A DNA stretch of 64,000 bases from Enchytraeus crypticus (taxonomy: Eukaryota > Annelida > Clitellata > Enchytraeida > Enchytraeidae). This document shows, in pieces, positions 20,859-32,870 of this stretch. The DNA is taken from contig CAJHZI010000423.1 in assembly GCA_905160935.1 (NCBI GenBank), forward strand, positions 257,501-321,500, read 5' to 3'. Position 1 is the first letter of the stretch. The number at the start of each line of letters is the position of its first letter. The notes under the pieces were generated by a model, which saw only the letters and a program-made list of their open reading frames with translations, did not search any database and was not told the origin of the DNA. The translations under genes were made by a program, and so were the position numbers.

Positions 20859-21825
20859 GTTCATATAGTTGTGACGTTTTTGAGAAACTCTTTGTGTTAA
20901 TCATATACAAATCATGTCTGACAATAAGTGAGCGAAACTTTCCGACAATGTTAATCCAAATCCGTGTATGATTAGAATTTAACTATGAATCATGGATTTT
21001 TGATTTTGTGAATCATATGCCTTCAGAGTAGATTCAAAGAAAATGAGAATTGGACCTATCAATTGGACCTATAGTTGCATATGTTCATGATGATGATGCA
21101 TACATGTATGTTCATAGGAGGCGATTAATGCAGATATGTTGAGTGAGACAATTTCTAGCAGCAAGGCATTGAGTTCTTTGTTGTGAGACTAATGATAAGT
21201 CATATTCCAGACCTACTGATGTCTGGCTGTTGGGTTTTGAATTTTGACATTTTGCTTCCTGCTTTTGCGTTAGTGACTGCGGAATTGTGATTAGGGCATA
21301 GTGCTAAAAAATACTTTTTGAATGATTGATTACTTGTGAACCTTTTAGCATTTTTTAGTTTGTTTGATATAATGTTACATTTTTATTATTGTTACATGTT
21401 GGCATTCTACATTCATTCTGTTGTTTAGAGAGTGGAAACTCTATGTTTATAGTTTAGAAATTATCTTCTACAATTTCAGAATCGAAAATATATCTACTTA
21501 TTTTAGCGCAAAGAGCAACTCTGTTTTGTTGGAATTAATATGAGCATTCCATTTTCCCTATGTAAAGGGAATGTTATCACTGTAAAATCCGAATTGCCTA
21601 GTGGACTATCCGGGCAAAGAATTTACTTCAGTGGTATATAAGCAAAGTTATATGAATCGTTAAAGAAGTATTAAATTTTTTTGGTACATACTTAAACAAG
21701 TAGACAACGAATGTAGAGAATTATGATTATCATTATGATATTTCATCCTTTGACTGGAATATTTACAGAAATTCACGTACATACTGAATCCAAGATAATA
21801 AGTGTAGACCAAATTTTCTGTTTCC
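20859..21825. other. 3' flank of the IkB-like gene (likely 3' UTR at its start)
   Basis: No coding frame. ATTAAA at 21671 is a possible poly(A) signal. A palindrome-like CATTCCATTTTCCC ... AAAGGGAATG lies near 21545. The 3' end of the transcript cannot be set from sequence alone. Confidence 0.4.
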
Positions 21826-21968
21826 TTAAAGCTAAAAGAGCTAATGTTGATGTCAGTTCCCTCACTCGAAAGCGATATCAGTGACGGGCGAGCCCAGGAT
21901 TTGAACCCCGCACATACTGATCCGGGGTCAAATATCTTACCGACATCGCCACTGGCTCCTGTCAGTGG
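21826..21968 (-). repeat. SINE-A, near-complete copy
   Basis: AAGCTAAAAGAGCTAATG, CACTCGAAAGCGATATCAGT, GCCCAGGATTTGAACCCCGC and ATCTTACCGACATCGCCACT are the reverse complement of the family consensus. Confidence 0.8.
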
Positions 21969-22193
21969 CGAAGTCATTGGCTAGAGTGTCGATGTTAATG
22001 CATTGTTATTGACACTACTAAGGTAAAACTTTAGTATTTCTTTAACAAACATGACAGTCTGAAGTAGCCTAAAACTCAGGCAATGCTCCATTCATGACTG
22101 ATTTTTAGTATGTCTTTTTAGTACAACTTGTTGTTTCATATTTGTTGATTATGTCTGAAGATTTTTTATTGTTAAAATCAGACATACTGTACC

Positions 22194-22226
22194 TTATACT
22201 CGGGTTATTTCATAACCCGAGTATAA
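22194..22226. repeat. Perfect hairpin, 14-bp stem and 5-base loop
   Basis: TTATACTCGGGTTA and TAACCCGAGTATAA are exact complements separated by TTTCA. It lies about 1.3 kb after the IkB-like stop codon. There is no U-run that would suggest a terminator. Confidence 0.8.
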
Positions 22227-22281
22227 TCTTAATAATTCCAATTGTGAAAATGAATTTGTTGACAGTCTTTTGTTCCGCAAG

Positions 22282-22330
22282 ATCATCATCGTCTTCCATA
22301 GAATCACATTTTAACTAGGCTAGGGCCTTT
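22282..22330 (+). repeat. SINE-C end fragment
   Basis: GATCATCATCGTCTTCC followed by TAGAATCACATTTTAACTAG matches the (ATC)n end of SINE-C copies at 24838 and 25532. Confidence 0.55.
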
Positions 22331-22889
22331 TGTTCTGCAAAATATTTGACAAATATAGTGTACTGAAAAGTTAGGCCCCACTATACTACTATCTATACTA
22401 ATGCAAAGATAGTGAATGTATTTTAAGAAGACTTAATTGAAGTATTATCTTAAGAATTTAATTTGTAAACTAATTTTTGTCGACAGTTTTTTTGAGTGTT
22501 TACCATAGTTGAATAATGTAGTTCGTTGGAAAAGTTACTATTGCAATGAGACTTTAAGAGAGGTATTTCGAAAGAACTTATTTAAAATTATATTATCAGA
22601 CTTATAAGCATGTTTTTGACTTTTTTGTTTGAAGTTACGAATGTGTAACTAAGCAAATAATAATAATCATTTTAAAGTATAAATTTCCGTTTGAATATTG
22701 TTCCTCTGCTTGAATTACTTTAGCGCGTGAACTATCTTCTCTACCACAAAAAATGTACCTACACTGTAGATAATTTATATGCATTTATGATTAATCATTG
22801 CTTTTAATATTTCGTAAATAATTTGTATTGTCTATTGTATTAATATCCTACATGATTCCTTATTGCGTATAGACTTCTGTTCTTTTAAT
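22331..22889. other. Gene-free stretch
   Basis: AT-rich sequence with no recognised element. Confidence 0.4.
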
Positions 22890-23075
22890 ACTCTCTCTCT
22901 CTCTCTCTCTCTCTTAGTTTCTCTACCTACTGGCAGGTCCATGGTATATAACGCCTCCACTCTTCTCTGTCTTCCGCCTTCCTCTTCATTTCCACATATG
23001 AGTGGGTTTTTAAATCATCTAACATACCTAATCTCTGCCTGCCCCTGCCTCTTTTTTCTTCCATTCTACCTTTTT
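22890..23075 (+). repeat. Repeat family E with (CT)n head
   Basis: (CT)n is followed by CTACTGGCAGGTCCATGG, TATATAACGCCTCCACTC and CTCTTCATTTCCACATATGA. It matches 49650-49770 and 50221-50415 and, in reverse, 40370-40470. The open frame across it is an artefact. Confidence 0.75.
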
Positions 23076-23913
23076 TTAATAGTATCACTGAGTAATTGAA
23101 ACGCAAAATATCGTAGCTTTACTGCAATTAAAGGGTCTTGACTAAATTTCTGCGTATAATTTCATTTGTTTACTCCCTGGACTGTTTAAGCTGCTGCAGG
23201 GTATACAGATCCCGTCTCAACGGACCTGTGCATTCTGTTTTATATCCTATTTTGTAACTACTTTGATCAATTTAAATTTTATTGTAACATGTAATTGACT
23301 AGTTTCATATACTTTGCATGTTATTGTCAACTATTTCAAGGTTACAAATTTATGAAATCCATAATGAATTTCCTCATTTTTTATTTGTTCTGCTTTGTTT
23401 TGTAGTTCTACAGGGGTTGAAAAGTTTTGTACCATTGATTTCGATATGATTTTCAGTCATGTATCGTCTTCATTATATCATTAATAATATAGACGCTTGT
23501 ATTTTTACCATTTCCAGATTACCATTTCCAAATTTCAGATTCCGAGATGTACATTCCGACTCTTATAACACTCATACGCTCTATTGTAATAATAAAATAT
23601 ATATATAAACACTGTATCGAATTCTACATATACCAAAAAGTTCATTCCGTCAGAAATGCCAGGGCGTTACGAAACCTGGTTGTAGCTTAGAAATTTTGTG
23701 GTAATCCATGCCCTTGTTTTTTGTATGCCTACTCAGGTATTTTGAAACATGTGCATTTTTTCGTTGGTCTACTCTTTAAAATTACCGTATTCATGGAGTC
23801 AATTAATACTGTATATGCGCTCGTTCGTTCCCCATTCAACTCCAGTCAAGGGCTAGGGTCCTATATCTTGCCTCTTTATATAATAATGTTAGAATGTCTA
23901 ATTAGAATGTCTA
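23076..23913. other. Gene-free stretch
   Basis: AT-rich sequence with AATAAA at 23591-23596 followed by (TA)n. No coding frame recognised. Confidence 0.4.
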
Positions 23914-24010
23914 AATAGCTCAGCGTGTAAGTGCGTTACGTAACGTCGTGAAATTTAAAACGAAGAAATTGTTCCTGAGGTCCTGGAATCAATTCCCGGT
24001 AGAGCTGATT
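23914..24010 (+). repeat. tRNA-like segment
   Basis: TAGCTCAGCGTGTAAGTGCG resembles an A box and GGAATCAATTCCCGG a B box, but they are about 60 bases apart with no clear anticodon stem. Probably a tRNA-derived repeat. Confidence 0.3.
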
Positions 24011-24263
24011 ATAGAAAGTAATATCTCGGCCATTCAATCGACTGATAACATGGATAAGTGGTTAAACTAAAGCCACTTAGTTAAACATACGATACTAAGA
24101 GTGTTAGATTTTCATCATAGATGATCATTTCAGTATAACGTGTGCTTAACTTTTTACATTTGTCATTGATTACTTTGTTTTAAAGTCGTTGTTTCTGATT
24201 AAGAGATATGAAGCTAATAAATTTAACGTGTGTTTTCCTATCGCAAATGTTAAGGACGAATCG

Positions 24264-24332
24264 GCGAGTGTTCGAATCTGTGTCCTCTAACTTATCAGAC
24301 AACCTTTTTACCAACTCGGCCGCCTGCAAGTA
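24264..24332 (-). repeat. tRNA-like segment (pseudo-tRNA)
   Basis: On the minus strand GCAGGCGGCCGAGTTGGTAA resembles the 5' end and A box of a class II (Leu/Ser-like) tRNA, and AGATTCGAACACTCGCCG a T arm with B box. The spacing is short for a class II tRNA and the acceptor stem is imperfect, so a pseudogene or SINE head is more likely than a working gene. Confidence 0.4.
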
Positions 24333-24837
24333 CCGTTCCTGATGTCGCCTTTAGTTGATGAAACAGACTTAGAGTCGTCGAATTATTTGTATTTTAAATA
24401 TTCGTAAATATACAACTTTTACGTGTTAATTCAATTATCCACTTATCGCTTCAAACCAAATTAAAACGCCAATTTTATTCTTGAGCTTGGAGTTAGTTAT
24501 TGTCTAAAACATAGCAATTTAGATTAAATGTTTTTACTGAATGTTTCTGGAAAAAATGTATCATTAATTGATTTATAATAATTAATATTTATATATTATT
24601 AAATAAAGATTGCGCAAGCGCCTAAAGGGCCGACTAACCCTGCTAATGAGGAGGACAACTGAAAATCATCCAGGAAACAGTACTTTTTTTAAATTAAAGT
24701 TTTTTTTAAACTTTAAGTCTATTTATGTTTAATTCGAAAACATAGAATCAAAGTACTTTTGTAGTGATTAGTAGTATTTACTACTCAGGTCCGATCGTTA
24801 AAGAGCTGACGAGATTTTGTGGTTTCACCTGCAACTG

Positions 24838-25125
24838 CCATTATCATCATCATCTTCCCCTGAATCCAAGTTTAACTAGGGTCGGGGCACGTATAGACTG
24901 CCACAAATCCTCTCTGTCCTACATGATATCACCAGTCAATCCCCCAATTGAGACTTTTCCATAGTTTAAATTTTGGTAGCAATTTCTGGAGCCTAGGCGC
25001 TCATCAACCGAGTGCCCTTTCTGACGTTGGTATTTAGTCTTAGTGCTGTAGTCGCCTTCTACGACACATGCAGTCACCGGTTGGTCAATTCTCCAAACAA
25101 CCCGGACACAACACGGGGAAAACTA
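24838..25125 (+). repeat. SINE-C copy
   Basis: (ATC)n, CTTCCCCTGAATCCAAGTTT, AACTAGGGTCGGGGC, GGAGCCTAGGCGCTCATCAA, CCGAGTGCCCTTTCTGACG, ACGACACATGCAGTCACCGG and CCCGGACACAACACGGGG occur in order. Copies at 25532, 28862 (reverse) and 2274 match. Confidence 0.8.
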
Positions 25126-25531
25126 ACTATTCACCTGAAACTGCCAAGCGCGAAAAATAAGTAGAAATATTTAAAATTTAATAGATATAAGTAAAAATAT
25201 TTAGAATCTGAATCGTGAAGTCTTCAAGAAAATGCAAGGTATCGAAGTCTATTTTAAGTCAATCGAAATCCCAGTAAAATGAAGCTAACAGGATGAAGAA
25301 GTTACTAGCTCCGTACAAGTATTGTAATGAATGAAGAAGAACATTTAGAAATAACATTATTAACTTTTCATTTTTTTATAACTTTAATAGCTGAAATTTC
25401 CTCAATCCTCTTCCATCTGTATGGGTCTACTGTGGTATAACTACATAATAAATAACATATAACTCTACCAAGCGGAATAAAGTATAAAATATGTTAAACT
25501 TCACTATCATTTATAAATTCGTGATTCCTTA
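25126..25531. other. Gene-free stretch between SINE-C copies
   Basis: AT-rich sequence with a short direct repeat of TAGATATAAGTAAAAATATTTA type near 25160-25210. No gene seen. Confidence 0.4.
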
Positions 25532-25742
25532 TCATCATCATAATCGTCATCATTTTCTCTAGAATCGCAGTTTAACTAGGATCGGGATTAAACAATTTTG
25601 TAGATATTTCTGGATTCTAGGCGCCCATCAAACGAATGCCCTTTCTGAAGCTGGTTTGGATTTGAGTACTTTGTCGCCTTTTACTACACGTGCAGTCCAC
25701 GGTTGGTCTATTCTTCAGCAACCCGGATACAACACGGGTAGT
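25532..25742 (+). repeat. SINE-C copy
   Basis: (ATC)n, TCTAGAATCGCAGTTTAACT, AGGATCGGGAT, GATTCTAGGCGCCCATCAAA, CCTTTTACTACACGTGCAGT and CCCGGATACAACACGGG occur in order. Confidence 0.8.
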
Positions 25743-28700
25743 TTCCATACTTATATTATCATCAGTACATAGTGACGCTTTATGATCTAGTTCGTGATGC
25801 CTATAAATGTACATTGTGCTGATAAAGTGGGCAATAGTAATGGGTTTGACTACTTTGTACTGGAGTTCAGTGAGAACTAGTTTATAGGGCCCTTCTCATG
25901 GAAAATAAACAAAATTCTATCACTTCTGGCATTTTATTTTGTAGTAATGTAGAAAGTAGACACCAAAATTGCACACCAGAAATGCATTTACACAATATAT
26001 ACCATACGTAAACTCAATTCTGATGCGCTCTTCTAGTGCTAATAATTCAAATCAATGAGTCCTATTCATTTATGACTTCTTCAACGGAATCTCCATCCAC
26101 GCTGACAGCCAGCACTTTCTTCTAAATTTAACACTAAAACCTCTTATGATCCATCTAGTTAGATTGATTCTCTAAATGTCTATTCTTTCGCTAAAAATGT
26201 GACGCAATAATCCTGTTCAAGCTAAGCACTCAGTACCATAATTATAAGAATTTCACCCTACGAGTAGGAACTACTTCTACCTATAGGAGTAGCAATTACT
26301 TGAAATCTACAAGAGTTTGTTCAGAAGAGAATCTAAGCAAAGTTTTACTTAATCATCCTGCTTTTGTCAATCCGCAAGCTCTTCAACTACTGAACCAACA
26401 ACGTCGCTTCCCCAGATTGAAGCGATCTAAGTCCTTCCGATAAGTTTTTTAGTTTAATAGTCCAAACAAAGAACTAGAAAGTAACATTCCAAGTACTATT
26501 CTTTAATCTCTATTTAGACTTATAATTTAGTTTAGATTAATATGATTAGATTCAATCTAAATTTAATCGACGAATTAATTTTAGCTAAAATACTGCTTTT
26601 GTTCGGTGTTACTTATTACTCAGACATCTCACTCTCAGCCTCCCAATACCTTCTTCCATCCATTCTTATTTCTTTTGTTGCTGTTTTTTGTGTTTTTTTA
26701 ATCCAACTGTTTCAGCATCATTTACAGGACTCTATACATACGCATATATTTTTTACAGGCATACAACGTCTGTTACTGTTAGCAGAAGACCGGAAGCAGG
26801 AAGAGATACCATTAGCTGTGTTCACAATGTTAGAGGTAAATGAGATCACAGCTATGATTCTCGTACGTCTACCGGAAGCAGTGGACTAACCATAGGAGGA
26901 TAAATCCTGTTGACATACCTTTCCATTCTCGGCAATCAATACTCACTATGGGCATAGGACTAAGTATTTGCAAATTTACGTTGTACACCAGACATGATCC
27001 GGATGGCTCAGATTGAGCTAAAAGTTAAGGAATTCAATTTGAGCGATATAGCATGGACTTCTAGATGATTAATATAGAATGTATCAGGTTGGCCTTCTTC
27101 TGTAAACGCGCTGCTGAGGTTGCATGTCCAGATGCTATATATAAAGGTGTCCATAGATATAGGCACTGAGGAAATTAATTTTCAAACTCATACTATTCAT
27201 TGCGTTCAATCTCCACTATTAAATCAGGCTTAGCTATCTAAACCATGATGATTAAAATTCTGGAGCTATAAAAATTTCCAACATTTTCTAAATTTTCTAA
27301 AATTTACTATATGATATAACACTTTTGTCCTACTGAGGAGTAGGCCTACCGACATCTTAATTTAATTAATCTGTTGTTCTGTTTAATAATTTAAGCTAGA
27401 TGAGATAACATCCATATCTTATACTGATTGGTATAAACGGTAAGCATAAATTCCCGTGTCTAGATTCCAATAAATACAGTCTTCATATGTTTTTTTCAAT
27501 ATTTTAACAAAAACCTGTGCCATCTAGACCCTACATGTAAAGTAGTTTCGCAGACCGGTCATCAACCAGGATAGTGAGGATACTGCTATAGAAATAGTCG
27601 TTTCAAAATAAGTTACAATCTGTAACTCTTACCTCTCGTGAGAACCATGATTTGACTAATTTCTGCAAATGCTTCAGGCCACGATCTACCTTGCGGAAAA
27701 AGTAATGCAGACTACATAACAACGTAGATGATCAAATTCAAGTAATGATACTGCTCTAATATTAATTGCTAAATGGGTGCTGTAGATGAGTAGACCATTG
27801 ATAAAACTAGGTCATAAATCTTCGAAACGACTTAAGGGAGTGGATGATGAAAAGAATTGTAGAGGCCTACTACCTCACTCAAGAGGCTTGTAGCGTTGAA
27901 GCTCATATAGGCATATACCTTGTAGACAATAATACCGTAGCCCCATATTAAAAATATATTATCATCCATTTGGATTGTGCTGCAGACATGGTGAAAGGCT
28001 CAAGCCGTAAACTTGGCGGTTTTCGTAAAGACCGACATAAATGACATAAAGGTAAGTCAAAAGAGTCACAAGTGAAATGATCATTTTTAGAGTCTTCATT
28101 TTTATCAGTTTATATTTGTAATGGCAGGAACATTGATTTAAAAAAATAGCTGTAGGTCTAACACTGGGTTTGCATAATCTATATGCATAATTTGGTTTAA
28201 TATTTATTAGCTTAACTTTAAATCTATCTTCAGCATGAATTCCAATTAACTGCAAGTATTCCACTCCGAATCTGAATTTAATTTGTAGCCTGCGCATCAT
28301 TGAGATTTAAGCGCTATCAAAGGTTTGCACGGTAAGCACAGGCAGCCTACAGGTTAGCACGTGTTGACATGGAAAAGACTTGATGTAGGCGAGTATAGGC
28401 AGAACTATTTCTAGGCTATCACTTGTCAACAGCTTTAGTCATGTCTCAGCCGGTGCGGTACTTGAAGGCTTCCGGTTGACACTGGTAACCAAGGCTGGTT
28501 ACAAATAATAAAACTAAATACTAACACTAAATTTTAAATATGTAAAAAATACTAAAACCAAAAATTGAGCTGTTGACTCAATTTCATAAAAACTGTCAAA
28601 TAGCTATTGACAAACAAAAAGCTAATAGGGATTGACTATTTCTGTATATGAATAGAATTTAGCAAAAATGATTACTTTTAAACAATTTTCTAATGCAAAA

Positions 28701-28861
28701 GATATAACTAAAGAACGCATTCTAATTCGAACCTTTTTTCAATGAACTAAGTTCTATGTCAAATAAACTTTTGTAGGAATATTGTCAGAGAATATGCTAG
28801 TCATTGTTGCAAGCTAAACAGCATATCGTTTATTTATATACTTATGTAAGAATGCAAGCCA
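25743..28861. other. Gene-free intergenic stretch
   Basis: A 115-codon open frame at 26542-26889 is Leu/Ile-rich with no recognised domain. A 112-codon minus-strand frame at 27962-28300 is equally unrecognised. The rest is AT-rich. I cannot support a gene. Confidence 0.4.
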
Positions 28862-29095
28862 TTCCCCGTGTTGTGTCCGGGTTGTTTGAAGAATTTGACC
28901 AACCGGTGACTGCACGTGTCCTAGAAGGCGACTAACGCACTATGATCCATACCAACGTCAGAAAGGGCATTCGGTTGATGAGCGCCTAGGCTCCAGCAAT
29001 TGCCACAAAACTTAAACGAATGGATAAACTTCAAAGTATATTCGTATCCCGACCCTTGTTAAACTGGGATTTAAGGGAAGATGATGATGATGAAA
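28862..29095 (-). repeat. SINE-C copy, reverse orientation
   Basis: CCCCGTGTTGTGTCCGGGTT, CGGTGACTGCACGTGTCC, CAACGTCAGAAAGGGCATTC, GAGCGCCTAGGCTCCAGCAA, ATCCCGACCCTTGTTAAACT and GGGATTTAAGGGAAGATGAT are the mirror image of the copy at 24838. Confidence 0.8.
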
Positions 29096-30844
29096 TAAAA
29101 GGAGTATACTTCGATTCTACAAGTAGCCTTCTTTAGAAGCTATTGCATTTATATAAATTTGTATGAACAGTGAACAGCCATTTTCTCTCAACCAAGTCGG
29201 GCTATCCTTTGCTTTAAATTTATGTAACTATGATCCCGCTATTTATGTCCTTTTATGGGAATTAATTAATATGTATGGTTGTCATAGGTTCAACAGTATT
29301 CTGTAGCATAGCAGACAGTTAATAAGCCTATCTGTTATTCTTAGTAATTGCTATGACTGTATTGCCTCACAGAGCTTAGGCTCTTATGTGGTAGCCCTCT
29401 TCCTGATTATCTGTTTAGTTTCTGGTTAAGTTGCCTGTATTTGTTGTTTATTATGACATGAAACAAATAAAAAGGTTGTATTAATTGTATAATCCATTGT
29501 CCCGCACCATATAGGGCTACGTACCGATTTACACGGCTTAATTTCAGTCGTTCGACTTCCTGAGTTAATTTGATGGTTTGTTACGAAATATTTAGGCTAC
29601 TGCGTTATTTCGCGTATTCTACTGTAAACATGCAGGCCTAATTAATTATATATCACTCGTATTGGAACTAGACCGAACATGAATTAGCCATCCACTTGAC
29701 CAGAATAACTGAAAACAAATTCACTGTGTCGCAAACGAGTCAAGTAGCCTACACTTGAAATAAGTTGTATGTGGAACCTAAAGGTACGGACTTCACTGCT
29801 AAGTGTATAACAGCGAAGGACGTAACGGGTTAGGGCTTATTTTATTCAATAATCACTACCTTTAAAGTCAGTTACATTATTCATAAAATTTATTGCAATT
29901 TCTTTCTTATATGAAGACAATACCAGGGTGGGTCGAGTAAGCTAATGCATGTAGATAAAATCCTTATAAATAAAATCGGTTCAGTTAATTATTTTAAAAG
30001 TATCATGAGAAAATTAGTTTTAAAATACATATATTTACGCAATTATCCAAAATCCGATCTGCCTTTGTAAGCAATGATTCCTTGAAACTAAAGATCTCAT
30101 TTAAAATATGTATTGCTGAAAGTAAGTAGGCTTATTAGTTATTACTTTCTCCATTGCAAGGAAGATTGTGACATCGATAGACCATTATATACATGCAGAT
30201 CTCATGAAATATACACCTATAAATAATATGCACATATTGAAGTTTCAAAATTTAAGTTTAGTGTTTGTTTATTTTCTCACGAGATGTAGTCAAAGATAAA
30301 CTCATGATCTTCTACATATACTTATCGAAGAAACGCGTTGCCAGCCCTTGGTATTATAGGCCTTAAACCGCTAAAAAAAGATTGTTTAACTCATGTATGA
30401 TAGAATAGCATACAGCGAGTATTGTTTAATATCAATTAAGTGTTTGTACTACCTCAAATCCTACGTTCTGCAAGTATGAACGTGATAGATATTTTGTATA
30501 CAGACTGCTGTTTCTATTGAGATCTCAAGTGCGTAATAACAAATTCGGTCTTTGTACGTAAGTGTAGCAAGTAATTACTTGTCTTCAATGGCCAATCACC
30601 TGCAAGTGCTATGCATACTACTGATTTTCTTGTACGTAATGTATATACAAATTGCATATATACAGCAGCTAATGTGGGAATTGATAGCTAGTGGAACTGT
30701 CGAAATTTTTCGGACCCCTTCCATTCTACAGGGCCCTATAGTGCCCAATATAAGCCCCAGGTGGTGGGACTCATTATCAGAATAAATGAGGGCTAGTGGA
30801 AATGAGTTGCTCAGTGATCAGGCCCCAACTTTACCTACTATATC

Positions 30845-30848
<4 letters not shown>
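29096..30848. other. Gene-free stretch
   Basis: AT-rich intergenic sequence, several TAGGCCTA-like sites, no coding frame recognised. Confidence 0.4.
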
Positions 30849-30892
<44 letters not shown>

Positions 30893-30914
30893 ATATATAT
30901 ACATGTATATATAT
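30849..30914. repeat. (TA)n microsatellite at left edge of foldback element
   Basis: A TA run with one GTG interruption; the matching TA run at the other edge starts at 31744. Confidence 0.85.
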
Positions 30915-31742
30915 ACACTGTGTTTCTTATAACTGATACCCCAAATTGTTTTAACCGAAAAGTCGTAAGAAGTTGACCGATGTTCTTGAAATTTACAGCA
31001 CTTGACCAGCAGCCAATTCTACAAAACAGAGAAATTTCGTTTGAATATCTTTAATAACGTGAAAGTTATAGTTTCGCAAATATGAGTGGGGTCAGATTAT
31101 AAATTTCCAATACAGGATTACGGGCGTGTTACATTTAACGTAGATTATCTCTATAAAAATACTAGCTAACACGCAATATAAAATTTCTGCTAATGCTGTT
31201 TTGAAGAGCAATCATTTCTTTTCAATAGGACGTAAAATACGTGCTGATATGCTCTTAATTGACAAAGTTATTGAACTTTTATGCATGCATTGCAGGAAGA
31301 GAATAAACGAAGAAGAGAACGCCGCTGCAGTGGCTGCGGTGATAGCAGTTGTACTCAGACATGCAATGCATGCATTAAAAGTTCAATAACTTTGTCAATT
31401 AAGAACATATCAGCAAGTATTTTATGTCATTTTGCAAAGAAGTGATTGCTCTTCAAAATGGCATTAGCTGAAATTTTGTGACGTGTTCGCTATTATTTTT
31501 ATAGAGATAATTTTACGCTGCATGTAACACGCTCGTAATCCTGTACTGGAAATTTCTTATCTGACCCCACTCCTATTCACAAAACTATAACTTTCACGAT
31601 ATTAAAGATACTCAAACGAAATTTCTCTATGTATTGTAGAATTGGCTGCTGGTCAAGTGCTGTAAATTTCAAGAACATCAGTCAACTTCTTACGACTTTA
31701 TTGTTAAAACAATTTGTGGTATCAGTTATAAAAAACACAGTG

Positions 31743-31743
<1 letters not shown>
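30915..31743. mobile_element. Foldback element, 829 bp, about 380-bp inverted arms
   Basis: ACACTGTGTTTCTTATAACTG at the left mirrors the right end, which carries CAGTTATAAAAAACACAGTGT. Matching continues inward through CTTGACCAGCAGCCAATTCT, the GGGGTCAGATTAT region and GAACTTTTATGCATGCATTG. Left arm 30915-31294, right arm 31362-31743, loop 67 bases. The arms differ by scattered substitutions and small indels. The loop contains a short frame (KRINEEENAAAVAAVIAVVL) that might be a transposase remnant; I cannot assign it. Flanking (TA)n on both sides suggests TA-targeted insertion. Confidence 0.85.
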
Positions 31744-31798
<55 letters not shown>

Positions 31799-31830
31799 TC
31801 TGTGTGTGTGTATGTATGTGTGAGTGTGTG
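31744..31830. repeat. (TA)n/(TG)n microsatellite at right edge of foldback element
   Basis: A TA run followed by CTGTGTGTGTGTATGTATG. Confidence 0.85.
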
Positions 31831-31924
31831 TAATCTGTGTAATCTAAGATAGTGTATTATATAATACATATTTCATTAATATCTAGTATATTATTTTATA
31901 TTGTTTTCATATACTGTGTCACCC

Positions 31925-32060
31925 TACAGTGTTCTACCAATGGCAGGTATGAAATACATATTCCTACTCTAAGTGTCAAAGTATGCTTTCTCGCTCAGTA
32001 AGAATACTCCATAGATTATCTTTTCACGAAGGCTTAGCATTTCTCCGAATCTTAACATTG
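31925..32060 (+). repeat. SINE-B partial copy
   Basis: CCAATGGCAGGTATGAAATA, CTTTCTCGCTCAGTAAGAAT and TTTCACGAAGGCTTAGCA match the first half of SINE-B. Confidence 0.6.
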
Positions 32061-32757
32061 GAACAGGATCGAACATAGAAGGCAAAGGTTGGCGTAATGA
32101 CTACCGAAAAAGAAGAGCCTTCAAGAGGTCCAGCTTTCCTGTTTAAATTCTACTAGCCACAAAGAAATGCATAAAGAAATAAAATAATACAAAAATACAT
32201 AAAAATATATAAAAAATACATAGAAATACATAGAAATACATATGTCTGAATGAATAAATTGCTGAGGTCAAGGAAGAGATTTGCTTATTTGACGTTTCTC
32301 AAGATCAAGCATTATATTAAAAGTGCGAGATTAAACAAGTAGTTGTGCTTTCTGACCCAGTGTTTGTTATCTAATGATTACTAAGATATTTGCAGGCATT
32401 TCCATTTCGGCGTAACATTGATTGAACCGTGTTAGATCAAATTAGATGTTGTCATGAACGACAAAATATACGGCCTAATGGTGGTGGAACCGAAGTATAG
32501 GTTGGAGGCATGCCAGTGCTTTAGCTTTGGAACAGCCATTTTATGGCTCGTTAATCCTTTATACTATTTTTTAAAACTTTAGTTGGACTGTGCCTTTTAG
32601 ATTAAACTAAACAACAAGAGAATGAAAGATTCCTCCATCTGTCGAGTATAAGCATTTCAATGTAGCTTGTTACGATATTTAGAGCGAATGGAAATAATAG
32701 TATTGATCCTCATTGTTCACCGAAAGATTGGGGTCTCATGAAAATCACAACTGTTCT
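32061..32757. other. Gene-free stretch
   Basis: It contains a short AAATACATAAAAATA-type tandem repeat (about 32165-32245). No gene seen. Confidence 0.4.
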
Positions 32758-32870
32758 AAATCATCATCATCATCATCATCATATTCCCTAGAATCCAAGT
32801 GTAATCAGATTCGGGATAAGAATAGACCTGGTTGGTGAGCGCCTAGGCTACAAAAATCGCTACAATTGCG
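32758..32870 (+). repeat. SINE-C partial copy
   Basis: (ATC)n, ATTCCCTAGAATCCAAGTG and AATCAGATTCGGGATAAGAA, then a shortened GGTTGGTGAGCGCCTAGGCT. The 3' half is missing. Confidence 0.65.

Noticed and set aside
22194-22226. Hairpin as a bacterial-type terminator
   Set aside because: No T-run follows and the surrounding genes have spliceosomal introns.
26542-26889. 115-codon hydrophobic open frame
   Set aside because: No signal peptide or domain pattern I know, no splice partners, and the frame is Leu/Ile-rich because the DNA is AT-rich.
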